Assembly: GCA_013368375.1 (NCBI GenBank)
Contig: JAACJP010000039.1
Location: 124,001-188,000 of the forward strand
DNA from: Tricholomella constricta
Lineage: Eukaryota > Basidiomycota > Agaricomycetes > Agaricales > Lyophyllaceae
Direction: 5' to 3'
DNA: 64,000 bases
Under the pieces are notes generated by a model. The model did no database searches and had not been told where the DNA came from. It saw nothing but the letters and a program-made list of their open reading frames with translations. The translations under genes and the position numbers were made by a program. Position 1 is the first letter of the stretch; every line of letters begins with the position of its first letter. Of the stretch, positions 46,765 to 57,269 are shown piece after piece.

Positions 46765-46851
46765 GTCCTCAAAAAGGAAATTCGCTAATATTCAAAAACC
46801 ATGACGTCGAAATTTTTCAACGCAATCTCATTATATTCGAGACCTGCTGTA
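46765..46851 (-). repeat. Terminal inverted repeat, right arm of the split TIR element
   Basis: Reverse-complement partner of 29885-29972, ending GACCTGCTGTA. See the left arm. Confidence 0.75.
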
Positions 46852-46852
46852 A

Positions 46853-47878
46853 TGGGTGGGATTTTTTTTGTTGTGGGCTCGCGGTCGGGTGTGTTTTTTG
46901 TTATCGCTCCGTCAGGGATGATACCCTCCCGGTGGATAATTGCAGTAAGTAGGCTTCATATTCCTTCTAAGCGACACATACATAGGGCGGAATGTTCGAC
47001 AAGTCGTACCAGCTGATCACCCACTACCACTACCATTGTCGCTGCCAGCTATGAAGAGTCATACTTATACTTAAGAGTAGGAAATAGCTTTACAAATTGC
47101 GTTTCTTACCGATAAGTAAATACGGCGGTCGACTGGACTTGCCCATTGCCGTTCAATCGGGGGTTTGACTTTTGATTCCGCCCTAATATGTATGGTTTTT
47201 TTTTTTTTTGGAAGGGCTATCGATATGGATCTCGCTGCAAGTGATGTCTAAGGAGACAAAGTGGTTGTTCCGGATTTGGGAACGCGTTATTTGCGCTTGC
47301 TTGCTTGCTTGATGACTTGGAACCATGTTTGACTACACCTTCACTAACGTCCACCGGCCGTCGTCGAGCGTTCCTGTATACAATGATGTGCTCTTTGGCT
47401 CTTAGAGGGCAGTGGAGTTTATTTAGGTGTGATCTCTTTTGATCATCGTTTTAGACCGCCGTTGTATTCACGGTCTGCCACGCAGACTTGTTGTATTTTG
47501 CAGATACAATGTAACCCGATGGCAACAACGCGCTCCGAATTGAACTTGCTTCCATCCTGTCATTCTGCATAGTAATTATACAAGTAACAGATTGGGCGAC
47601 ACACAGGCGTTTCTTCTAGAAACGACATGTTAGTAACATGGGGTTGTTCTCCGCCATCCTCATCTTGTCGACTCTGACGTGCCATTGTATGGTTCTAGCT
47701 ACCTTGTGTGAATGCGTGTCTTAAAAGCCGAGTCGCTCTAAATCTTCAGTGAATCTTAACACCTAACGAATAACGAAAACGACCGACAAGAAATTTATAT
47801 GCATTGCGACGACATCATGTGAGCGCGAGCGTTCATCGTATCTCTGTACTTATGATAACCTCCAGGACTTTCTAGCTC
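46853..47878. other. Intergenic; no gene seen
   Basis: Contains long T runs (46862-46870, 47197-47211) and no supportable frame. The last 150 bases should hold the promoter of the next gene (AATTTATATGCA near 47790-47801). Confidence 0.45.
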
Positions 47879-50620
47879 ATGAACACTTCAAAAGATACTC
47901 ATATGCACTCAGAGACGAGCCGTCGTGGAAGAGCTAGAGTCCACGAACAGCCAGACGCTCAACCCAGTTATGCGAATGACGCCTATTATGGCGCTTATCA
48001 GCACTCCGTACCCGATCCGGAGATGCTTTCTTATCTAGTCCCTGTAGTAGGGACAAGATTGGTGGACCGTTATCCACCGCCCATCGAATGCAATTATCAA
48101 CCTCACCCAACAGACTCAAGCTGGGCTCAAACCGACAGCCGTCGCCAACGACCTGCGATGACCCACGACTATTCTACGCCATACTATCATCCCAGTGACC
48201 AAAATTACTCAACAAATAATCCTCAATATTTCTATCCCTCTCAGTCAGCTACTGTCCAGCCCGACCCAACTGACACGCAGAGGTCCAGTTCGAAGCATCA
48301 CGCCACCAGTTCCCGGCGGTCTCAACCTGGTGGCTCTTCTCGTCAACACGGAACTGGTCGACCACCCGCTTCACAAGGACGCACAGAAGACCGTGCGTAC
48401 ACCGGTGATGACCCAAGCGGCTCACGAGCCCCGCCTCCTCGCGCATCTCAGCCGATCGCGAGCTCTTCTCGTCGTGGGGAAGTTTCCCAACCTACAGTTA
48501 GCCTGCCTGCTCACGCATCTCAGCCGATTGCGAGCTCCTCTCGTCGTGCAGAGGCTTCCCAAGCTATCATTTCCAGTGAAGATCACACTTATCGCACAAC
48601 CACCATTAGACCTCTTCCTCGTCCCCCGGTTCCCTCCTCTTGGGTCCCGGCCAGAACCCAGGCCAACACGTCTTCAGCCGTTCCCCAATCATCATCGTCC
48701 AAGGCAGGACCCTTGTCCAGCACACCTTCAGCCGTGCCCCACGCATCATCGTCCAATGCGAGACCCCAGCCCAGCACATCTTTAGCCGTACCTCAGTCAA
48801 CGTCGTCCAACGCGAGACCCCACCCTGCGCCCCGCGTCTCGGAGGCTTCCCCCTCGCCTCGTGAAGGAGTGAATACAAGTCAGTCGCGCCGCACGCACGG
48901 CATAAGTACGGCTCTGTCGGGGACTGCTCCCGAGCCTTCTAGCGCTACAACAACTCATTCTCATGTTCACTTTCCTGAGGATGTCATGACTCATCCTGCA
49001 TCTCGTCGTTCATCGAGGAACGATGTAGCACCGGCAATGGCCTACCCTAATATCCACAGCGTCCTTCAGGAAGGCGGATCACAGTCTCTTCCTCGAGCTA
49101 CCGCCGCAGCAGGAAGTAGCTTTGCTGAAGGCTCTCGATCTCGCCGAGCAAGCTATGTTCCAGTATCGGTCAATGAACGCAGTGGACAAACACACCATTC
49201 ATCTAATCACCAAAGCCGCACCCATCCAGTCGATGGCGAGCGGCGCTCTAATGAATCTGCTCCTCGAGGCGATCGCCACGCGGAACCCGTTCCCGTCCAA
49301 CAGCCCTCAAGTTCACGGGGCGATGCGTCACATCGTCGAACTAATGAAGTCCCTCCTCAAGGAGCTAACTTACCGCAGGCTAACGGAGCCCAAAGTTCAT
49401 CTAGGTCTCATCGACAGTCAAATATTCATCCCAATTCAAACCCTGCCCCTGTGCCGAGTATGCAATCTAGGTCCCATCGCCTGCCCGACGCACCGGTCAA
49501 TCAGTCGAATAATCATCCCGTTCCAAACCCTGCGCCTGCGCCGAGTATGCAACCTAGCTCTAGTTCTACCCCGATGAACGTACCACCTCCGAATCCTCAG
49601 TCAAATAATCAGCCCGGTCCAAACCCTGCCCCTGTGCCGAGTATGCAACCTAGTTCTACTTCTATCCCGATGAACGTACCACCTCCGAATCCTTCAAACA
49701 CCAATATCAGTCCTGACTCGGAGCGCGGAGTCCTACGTGCCTCCAACGATGCTCCTCCATCTGGCCAACGATCTGGCTCTCGTTCCGATCCCTGGATCGT
49801 CCCAGAAGGGTGGAAGCTGTCCAGGGAGCTCATTGTTACGAACTCCATCAGCGTCGAAATGTTCTTGGCTATCCTTCGGGAGTGCACTCAACTCCAGAGA
49901 CTTTCGGTCAAGCTTCACCGGCGCGATACAACGAAAAGCCTGAGAGACTCCGATGGTCCGAGGATCCGAGCGGATAACATAGAGGTCTTGTTGATCACGA
50001 CTTCTGTTGAACCATTCCCAATCCTCGACACGCTTACCCTGCCCAAGTTAGGATACTTCGACTTGCGATGGGATAGCTGTCACGGCCAGAGCACTCCGCG
50101 CCATTCCAAAATCGGACTTTACCAGCTCATGAACCGGTCTCGATGTCCTCTCAGATATCTCACTTTGGAAAACATTTTTCCATCGGAAAAGGAACTACTT
50201 TGGTGCCTGGAACTACCAAATGTCAGCAGGACAATTCAGAAACTTGTCCTGCGAGGCGATCATAATCGTTCGCTCCCTTCCCGCTCCTCTGGAAGATTGA
50301 TCACAGGAAATACCTTGGCTATGCTCTCACAGGTGACTAATGGGAGCGTCGCTTGTTCTCTGGGTGACTTCTTGATATGTCCTAATCTCAGGACAATGGA
50401 GCTTTCTTGCTGTGATGTCCGGGATGGTGAGCTGTCGAAAATGGTGGATTCGCGAAGTTACCCACCCGAGATCCCCTTTCATCTCACATTCTCCTACCGA
50501 GACAATGGGGCGATGCTGCGCCCAGTGGACAAAGAAGCACTTATTGTGACCTGTGCAGAAAGGAATGCTTGGCTCTCGATACATATGACAGATGTTCAAT
50601 TAGTTGTCACAGCAGATTAG
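47879..50620 (+). CDS. Disordered N-terminus fused to F-box-type LRR tail, no F-box
   Basis: A single exon of 913 codons from ATG 47879. About 640 residues are low complexity, rich in Ser, Pro, Arg, Gln and Asn, with internal repeats: ASQPIASSSRR twice (near 200 and 225), AVP(Q/H)xxSSxARPxxS units near 270-320, and PNPAPxPSMQPSS then PMNVPPPNP twice (near 550-605). The last 260 residues resemble the C-terminal LRR part of the window's F-box proteins: a LTLPKLGYFDLRWDS strand, FPSEKELLWCLELP (compare FPEEELLWYLKL) and CCDVRDGELSKMVDSRS (compare CNTTDGALSRMVASR). The F-box itself is absent. I do not recognise a defined function; an adaptor or scaffold role is inference. Confidence 0.7.
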   Translation: MNTSKDTHMHSETSRRGRARVHEQPDAQPSYANDAYYGAYQHSVPDPEMLSYLVPVVGTRLVDRYPPPIECNYQPHPTDSSWAQTDSRRQRPAMTHDYSTPYYHPSDQNYSTNNPQYFYPSQSATVQPDPTDTQRSSSKHHATSSRRSQPGGSSRQHGTGRPPASQGRTEDRAYTGDDPSGSRAPPPRASQPIASSSRRGEVSQPTVSLPAHASQPIASSSRRAEASQAIISSEDHTYRTTTIRPLPRPPVPSSWVPARTQANTSSAVPQSSSSKAGPLSSTPSAVPHASSSNARPQPSTSLAVPQSTSSNARPHPAPRVSEASPSPREGVNTSQSRRTHGISTALSGTAPEPSSATTTHSHVHFPEDVMTHPASRRSSRNDVAPAMAYPNIHSVLQEGGSQSLPRATAAAGSSFAEGSRSRRASYVPVSVNERSGQTHHSSNHQSRTHPVDGERRSNESAPRGDRHAEPVPVQQPSSSRGDASHRRTNEVPPQGANLPQANGAQSSSRSHRQSNIHPNSNPAPVPSMQSRSHRLPDAPVNQSNNHPVPNPAPAPSMQPSSSSTPMNVPPPNPQSNNQPGPNPAPVPSMQPSSTSIPMNVPPPNPSNTNISPDSERGVLRASNDAPPSGQRSGSRSDPWIVPEGWKLSRELIVTNSISVEMFLAILRECTQLQRLSVKLHRRDTTKSLRDSDGPRIRADNIEVLLITTSVEPFPILDTLTLPKLGYFDLRWDSCHGQSTPRHSKIGLYQLMNRSRCPLRYLTLENIFPSEKELLWCLELPNVSRTIQKLVLRGDHNRSLPSRSSGRLITGNTLAMLSQVTNGSVACSLGDFLICPNLRTMELSCCDVRDGELSKMVDSRSYPPEIPFHLTFSYRDNGAMLRPVDKEALIVTCAERNAWLSIHMTDVQLVVTAD

Positions 50621-51357
50621 GGTCTTCGAATCAATGTATTCAACGTTTTGTTTTCTACCACCAATCAGATAAGCCCAAATCGACCCGACTTCAAGTTAAA
50701 TAAGGGAGGGTCCCACCCCAACGTCACATGTCCAAAACAAAAGCAATATGAACGACCAATGTGTCTGTGGAGGGACTGGGAAAATCCCTTCACCGTCAGT
50801 TATTATGGACTCTGAAGGATAAACAGGTCGCGTGATGTCAACACTGTATGCTGGGCAATATTTTTACATACCGACTCTCATGAATCTGATGAATAGACTC
50901 CAGCGCTGAGCCAGGCTGGGCCCTGCATACCTGAACGTCGACCGGTTGTTGCCAAGGTTTATCTGATCCTCAAGTAATAACAACAATTGTGGTCGTTGGC
51001 ACCGTGACGATGTATACAACAATTGTAAGATACGCTGCCAGTTGTTTTGTCTACATATATATTTGCTGATTGTTCCATCTCTGGGATAGAGGCTCATCTT
51101 CGACGCCTGAAAACGTGGTAAATCGAAATCAACAAAAAGGACCACTGACAGGTTCTGGCATGTCCCCAGATAGAAGAACAAAAAAGAGGAAAGTATATAC
51201 TCCTGGCGGTGATCTGTGACCATGCTCTTCACGTTTCCTGCATCGTCCGCGCTTCTAGCTCTCAACTATAGCCCAGGTCACAACGACACGTACGAACTTG
51301 ATCATTTCTTGTTCCCCCTAGAATCTGATACTTTCGACTGACGATCATTAGGTCACA
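50621..51357. other. Intergenic; no gene seen
   Basis: A short minus-strand frame (50864-51265) has no recognisable motif. The promoter of the next F-box gene should lie in the last part. Confidence 0.45.
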
Positions 51358-52838
51358 ATGATTCCCTCAAAGCCTTCGAAACCATTCAGAAATACTGGTA
51401 TTGCCAAAGTACCGGTTAATAGGGTATGTGATTGTATTGACCTATCGCCTCCTTATTCATCCCTCTTTCACAGCTCGTATCACACTGTTCAAACGAATCC
51501 TTTCGAGCAGCAAGCGCCACCCCTCCATCCGAACCAGCCAGGAAGCTAGCGAGACAGGCACCCATATATCGCATTCCCCCGGAGATTCTTGGCGAGATAT
51601 TCCTTGCTTGTCTTCCAGACGAGGCCGAGGGCATGTATACAAATCCCAGCATCCGCAAAGCACCCATGTTACTCTGCACGGTTTGCGGAACTTGGAGAGA
51701 TATTGCCGTGTCCATGCCTGCCTTGTGGACCGCGTTCAGCGGTAGCATGTGCAGGACGAAGCCGAATCACCTACCCTTGTTACAACTTTGGCTCGAGCGC
51801 TCGCGTGATCACTCTCTCAGCTTCCATTTATATAGTATGCCGGAGTTCGAACCCCTCGACCTCTTGTTCGCGCAAATCCACCGTTGGGGGGATGTCTCGG
51901 TTTCACTGGACTCGGAGATAACTCGAAGGCTCTCCGCAATACAGCCCAACAGCGCGCCGCTCTTGAAGAGGATCGAATTTGCACATCATCAACATTTCCG
52001 CGCAGACAATCACGAACTCACTTTGGCCTTGGCAGGCTTGCCGACCCTTCGTTTTTTAGCATGGCACGACGTAATTCCAAATAATTTCACGCAGTTCTTG
52101 TGGCCCAATCTCACGCACCTCGTAATCGGACCCCGTCTTCGCCCGGACAAGTGCCTCAAGCTGTTGTCCTGCTGTCCACGGGTCGAGTACGTGGCTCTTA
52201 GGAAATATTCACCCTCCCTCGACGACATTTCATATCTTCCGGTCATCACTCTCCCCGAGCTTCGAACCTTGAGCATTCGCGGAGAGGATTGTGGACAACT
52301 TCTATGTCACCTCTCTCTTCCCTCCCTGCTTGCGCTTGACATTCCGAAGCCTTTGGATCGCACAAGTCTACAAGGCCTTGACACTCGATCAGGTTGCAAT
52401 ATTGAAAAATTGACGTTGAACCAGGATAACCCATTTCCAGAAGAAGAACTTTTGTGGTACCTCAAATTACGCTGCTTACAGTCACTTCGATCACTCATTC
52501 TCGGCGCGGGCATGACGGATGCCGTTGCCGATCATCTCACCTGGCATCCAAACTTGAATGGCAGGACTCAGTATCTTCCTTATTTGACGACCATCTCATG
52601 GAAGCTCTGCAACACGACGGACGGTGCTCTTTCGCGGATGGTTGCCTCTCGGTGGCACCCGACTCAGGATTCGCCCCCGTCTTTACCGGCGTCACTGCAG
52701 CGTGTCCATCTGCAGTACCTCCCGTGGGACGGGGATGATATTGTCCAGAGATCGTTTCGCTCTGAGATCTCTCTTTTTCGGGAGTTGCGGGTGCAGGGAC
52801 TCCAGATTTCGTGGGATCTCCCTTTTTCCCGTTATTAG
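51358..52838 (+). CDS. F-box/LRR-like protein, copy C
   Basis: Two exons: 51358-51423 (ATG at 51358) and 51474-52838, joined in frame across a 50-base GT-AG intron (AATAGG|GTATGT...CACAG|CTC). About 476 residues. F-box near residues 57-105 (APIYRIPPEILGEIFLACLP, then LLCTVCGTWRDIAVSMPALW). Irregular LRR strands follow (LWPNLTHLVIG, CCPRVEYVAL, LPSLLALDIPKP, LDTRSGCNIEKLTL, PEEELLWYLKL), then CNTTDGALSRMVASRW and the tail LRVQGLQISWDLPFSR. It is the clearest intact member of the local family. Predicted SCF ligase substrate adaptor; substrate unknown. Confidence 0.85.
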
Positions 52839-53640
52839 GCCCAGTTGCTCGTCATTGGGTTGGCCCTCTCCATTATGTTGATCCCACTTTAGGACTTTTC
52901 TGGTTTGTCACAATTGACTGCTGTACCATCGCAAAAGGCCTCTTGAGGCCTTGTATTATCAGTTCCAAATTATCTTCCAATTTTTATGGTTGCGTATCGT
53001 TCCATTCTTATCCTCATCGTATATATTCAATCTTGACCGGATTACAATGCAAGTACAGCCTTGAATATACGGGCACCGAACTTTTACCGTGGCACGCCCG
53101 TGCTGCCCGTGGTGCGCGTGCTTCCCGTGCTATGGCCGTGTGCATGCCCGTGCATGAAACGAAAAAATGCGCGGGCTTCATGACCACATCTGACAGCAAC
53201 TAGATATGTATGACTGGTATAATGTAGTTAAACATACCTAAGTTGAGTGAATTCACGGAATGGCTTTACTGAAAGAAAGCGGTTGAGGACCGGAGAAGAA
53301 GGCCTTTCATTTTATCTCACGGTGTGGCTGATTACCGTTACCATCCTCCCTGTTCTCTCCCATTCTTCGACGTCGTTTTCAAAGCCAGAACACGATTTAC
53401 AGGCGGCTATTGGGTCAGGGAGCATCTTTTTCTTGAGTAAGCGAGGTGTGTGCACATTTGAAGCCTTCTGCTGATAACACGGGAGTGGAGCATAGGATGT
53501 TGACCTCTGTTCCTTATGTACGAGTAGGATTAGTGTAGACTGCCTATGCTGTCTTGTTATCTGCGGAAAATTGACCATTCTATATCCCTCCAGAACTCTT
53601 TTAATATTTCCGCACGGCAACAAGTCACAGACACGAACAT
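52839..53640. other. Intergenic with GC-rich subterminal-like repeat (53068-53160)
   Basis: No gene is supportable. 53068-53160 (CCGTGGCACGCCCGTGC then GCCCGTG/GTGCGCGTGC units) matches the reverse complement of part of 56860-56990 and could be the left end of a mobile unit. Confidence 0.5.
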
Positions 53641-53910
53641 CCACGCGCAGACGCGGCACCTTGCATGGTAATGCACGCGCAGACACGGCACCTTGCACGG
53701 TAATGCACGCGCAGACACGGCACCTTGCACGGTCTTGCACGGTCATGCACGGTCATGCACTGTCATGCACTGTCATGCACTGTCATGCACGGTCATGCAC
53801 GCGCAGACACGGCACCTTGCACGGTCATGCACGGTCATGCACGCGCAGGCACGGCCATGCACGCGCAGACGCGCATGACATGCACGGCACCTTGCACGGT
53901 CAAGCACCCT
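53640..53910. repeat. TGCACGG minisatellite
   Basis: Tandem 10-base units TCATGCACGG/TCATGCACTG (eight or so near 53730-53790), interleaved with about 36-base units of the form GCACGCGCAGACACGGCACCTTGCACGG (several copies). Reading frames across it are repeat artefacts. Confidence 0.9.
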
Positions 53911-54107
53911 TACCCTTCTCGAGGGTTACTTGTCGATCGAGGTTTTCCAAATGATCGACAATGATCGACGGACGATACATGATCCGGTGAGGTCATGGAT
54001 GGATGGATGGATGGATGTATTACCCGCAGTGGTCCCAAAAAAGAACAAGCGGGGCCCGTTCTACGTTCCTTGTCACATCCTACTTTCAAACACTGGCTGT
54101 TGATATC

Positions 54108-56573
54108 CATCGTTGCACAGGTTCCCATGAAATTGGTGGACAACACATTGAAATTACGGACACAGCACGTCGAATCCCTTCCATCAACCTCAATCTAGCA
54201 TTATATGTGCAGTACAAGGGTGATTTTTCCAGCTATATGGCAGATTTCTTTACCGTGGAGAAAACAGCAGCTTTTGCGGGACAAACTTGTTGGCGCACAA
54301 TCGATGGAAATCGCTTATGCTCAGGGAACCGTCAGGATTTTAAAAACCTGATCGTGTCTATCCCTATCTCCTTCCGTGTCGAAATCGAGGACGACTATCG
54401 GCAAAACTCAGAAGTGGAGCAACAGCTCTGGAATTTTCCTGCATCATTTTCACCGCACATATCCTCTACTACAGAGGATTGCGGCATAATCTATGACTTG
54501 GTTGGCCTTGCGCTTGTTAATCGTGCTGAAGACCACTTTATTGCACGCTACTCGTCCAAGGACCAGCAGGTCATCTACACCTACGATGGAATGAAGAACG
54601 GTGGATTCTCAATTCAAGAACCTGGTGCACTATTTTCTACCCACTTAGCAGGAAAGAATGTATCACTTCCAGATGGATATGACACACATCAGGCCTTCTA
54701 CCATCTACGGGGCGGGTTAAAGGCTCAAGCAGAATTCTACCGACTTCAAACAGACACTTATCGGGAGAAATTTGATCTGGCGTTTTTTCCCCGAAAACTT
54801 GTCTCGTCTTTCTCTGTTACTTATACAGGAAAGGACATGCAGCCGATGAACAAAGAGGATCGCTTTTGGATGCAGAAACCAACTCATCGTCCTACCACCG
54901 AGTATCTCTCCACCAAACTCACAGATGCAATGGACTCAGCATCTGATTCAGCAGAATCAGAAGAAGAAACTCGTCAGTCAGCAAGGCATAAAGGCCAAAA
55001 GACAGCTGTATCATTCTATGCCCCCATCCACCAAATTCCTAGCTCTCCATCTCGCTTGCCATCCACACCCCCTGCTATTGCTACATCAGAGTTGTCTTCA
55101 CTCTCGTCTCTGAAGTCATCAACATCATCATTGCCAAACTCCGAATTCTGCATTGATTGTCGATGTGGATTAGCTGGTGATGGAAACATATTTTATAATG
55201 GGGTAGAGGGAAGGGCCATTCAGTGTGATGAATGCTGCGATTGGTCACATGTTGCATGTCAGAAGAATGGCCGAGCAGGTAATTTGAGAGAGAATGAACC
55301 GTTTATATGTGACAAGTGCACTATAACACCATTCCTCCTGCCTACCCGAGTGTCGAAGCGCAAGTGAGTAGATCTCTGATTCAGTTGTGGGCAGTTAACT
55401 GATATACATATTTAGAAAGACAATAAGCCACCCGCTGAAGGACCGGTTAAGGTGAGTTCATTAGTGTCTTGTGTATGATGTTATCGTGAGCTTACTTACC
55501 GTGCAGAGAAGGATGCGGTGCACTTGCTTGTCAGGGAGAGTTCTGGTACCCTGTCCGTCTCATTCAACCTCAAGAGGGGGGAAGCCGTTGGCAAGTTCGA
55601 TGGTGGCGGGGGTGCGACTTCGAAATGAATCAAAATGTAGCTGATTCTTTCTCCGTTGTTGAGCAACGTGACATTGTGGATTCTCTGTGGATGGACCGCA
55701 CCGAGCGAAGAAAAATAAGGGTGAGTTCACTCTGAAATGATAACAATGCCACTGAAGTCACCTACATCTAGCTCGGAAAATGGTTGCATGGCTGGGAAGT
55801 CCAAACATCGGAGGATGTTCTGGCAGATCCTTCTTCAATGCCATACACAGACAAGGTCGAAAAGGCACTGTCCACCTTCAAGGATGTTTTGTGGACCCTC
55901 CTCACGACTCCCGAGAGGGTTTCGAGCCTCAAGGTACCAGCAAAAGGATGGCTCGAAAGCCAGAAGAAGAATCTCACCAAAACAATGATTCCCTATGTGG
56001 GAAGCCTTTCCATCGTCGAGAGAGCCCAGATATCCAACTGGTTTGAAGCTCACATTAGCAAGGACCCAAAACTTCGAAAACACTGGCTGGGTTTGTTACC
56101 TATTGCCCATGCGCATACTCTTTTCATTGCCAGCTGCCTCAAGGTGGAACCCAGGAATCGGGACTTGGCTGAGAGCGATACACTGAAAAAAGCATGGAGT
56201 CTTCAACTTACAGGTGTCCCATCTGTCTGGACAGATGTTGATGTGGATAGGGAGTGTTTGGATTTACTGGAGGAGCAGATGTTCGAAATATCGTCACAAG
56301 CAGGTATTGCTGGCCATTACCAATGGGGGTTAGATGCTGGAGCGCATCAAGCAGGTTGGAATCCTTATGCAGGAGCGCCACCACATTGGAACCATGGTGA
56401 CCGAGATGGAAGTGACACAGAACTTGAGGTGAGAAACTGATAGTTCTTGAAAGACGCCCTAACTGATGTGGATTTCAAACAGCATGGATCTAAATATATC
56501 AGTTTTAGGCACCCGACTCCTCCTGTGGTTGACGAAAAGGTGCGACCAAAGCCACGGCCAAAGGGGAGGAAAT
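54108..56573 (+). CDS. Deubiquitinase-like plus PHD-finger protein (5' end uncertain)
   Basis: A long exon (open to 55367) contains a segment resembling the C-terminal half of a ubiquitin-specific protease, with CGIIYDLVGLALVNRAEDHF (His-box region) and YTYDGMKNGG. A Ser-rich linker and a PHD finger follow (CIDCRCGLAGDG ... QCDECCDWSHVACQ ... FICDKC). After introns near 55366-55415 and 55450-55506 come exons with GEFWYPVRLIQP and RWQVRWWRGCDF (PWWP/Tudor-like feel), then LGKWLHGWEVQTSEDVLADP and a helical tail; the last exon ends PKPRPKGRK with TGA near 56571. No Cys box is seen; the 5' side may begin after an intron acceptor near 54120, and the gene could be 5'-truncated. The PHD suggests chromatin binding; function is not established. 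Confidence 0.6.
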
Positions 56574-56725
56574 GATTCCAGCTTGCACTTCAATGTATTC
56601 AAAGGAATAGTACATATTATACTGTTAGTCCTGGTGTCACCCCTTAGAAACTACTGTGCCAGAATAGTAGATACCGATAGCTCTCGAGGATTCCTGCTAC
56701 CTCAATTTTCGAGATAGCCGAGTAA

Positions 56726-56753
56726 TTAGCCGAGTGTACTTACACTCGGCTAA
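56726..56753. other. Perfect 13-bp hairpin
   Basis: TTAGCCGAGTGTA pairs with TACACTCGGCTAA around a two-base loop. It lies between the end of the PHD gene and the GC-rich array. It could be an RNA hairpin or part of a transposon end. Confidence 0.6.
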
Positions 56754-56829
56754 GACGACGGTCGGATTAGATCACTCAATAACATCATCTTGCACTCAAA
56801 CACCCAGAGCATCACGGTACACTCTTACG

Positions 56830-56990
56830 GGCCGGGCGACACGGGCATACACTGGCATGCACGGCACCACGGTACTTCGATGCACGGGCACGCACTGGCA
56901 CGGGCAGCCGTGCACTGGCACGGGCAGCCATGCACTGGCATGCACGGGCGTGCCACGGCTTTTGCTACTTGCCCTGAATATACCCATCAT
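56830..56990. repeat. Inverted partner of the GC-rich array at 53068-53160
   Basis: GCACTGGCACGGGCAGCC units in tandem, then GCACGGGCGTGCCACGG. The last part is the reverse complement of CCGTGGCACGCCCGTGC at about 53088-53105, and the adjoining 20 bases are loosely similar as well (CAGGGCAAG versus CGGGCACC). Confidence 0.6.
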
Positions 56991-57269
56991 GTTGAGTGTC
57001 TTTTTGGGAACGGAGACAAAGAGCTCGCTGCAGTCCGCAGGAGGTATTTACGCCTTTGGGCGCACGCACCTGACGTTCACGCGTTCGGCACGGCGCGGCT
57101 GGCCGCTTTCGCCATGCGCTGCCTGGCTTTGGCTGGCAGACTACATTGATATCAGATGGCGAGTGGATCTGATGCATTCGGATTATCAAAGATGCTTCAA
57201 GCTTCAAGCCGCCGGGCTGAGCCCTGCAAGCCATACATCTAAAGCTCTATTTTCATAACGATGGTCATG

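Noticed and set aside
53640..53910. Regular repeats that could be taken for a CRISPR array
   Set aside because: Units of 10 and about 36 bases are contiguous with no unique spacers, in a eukaryotic genome; this is a minisatellite.
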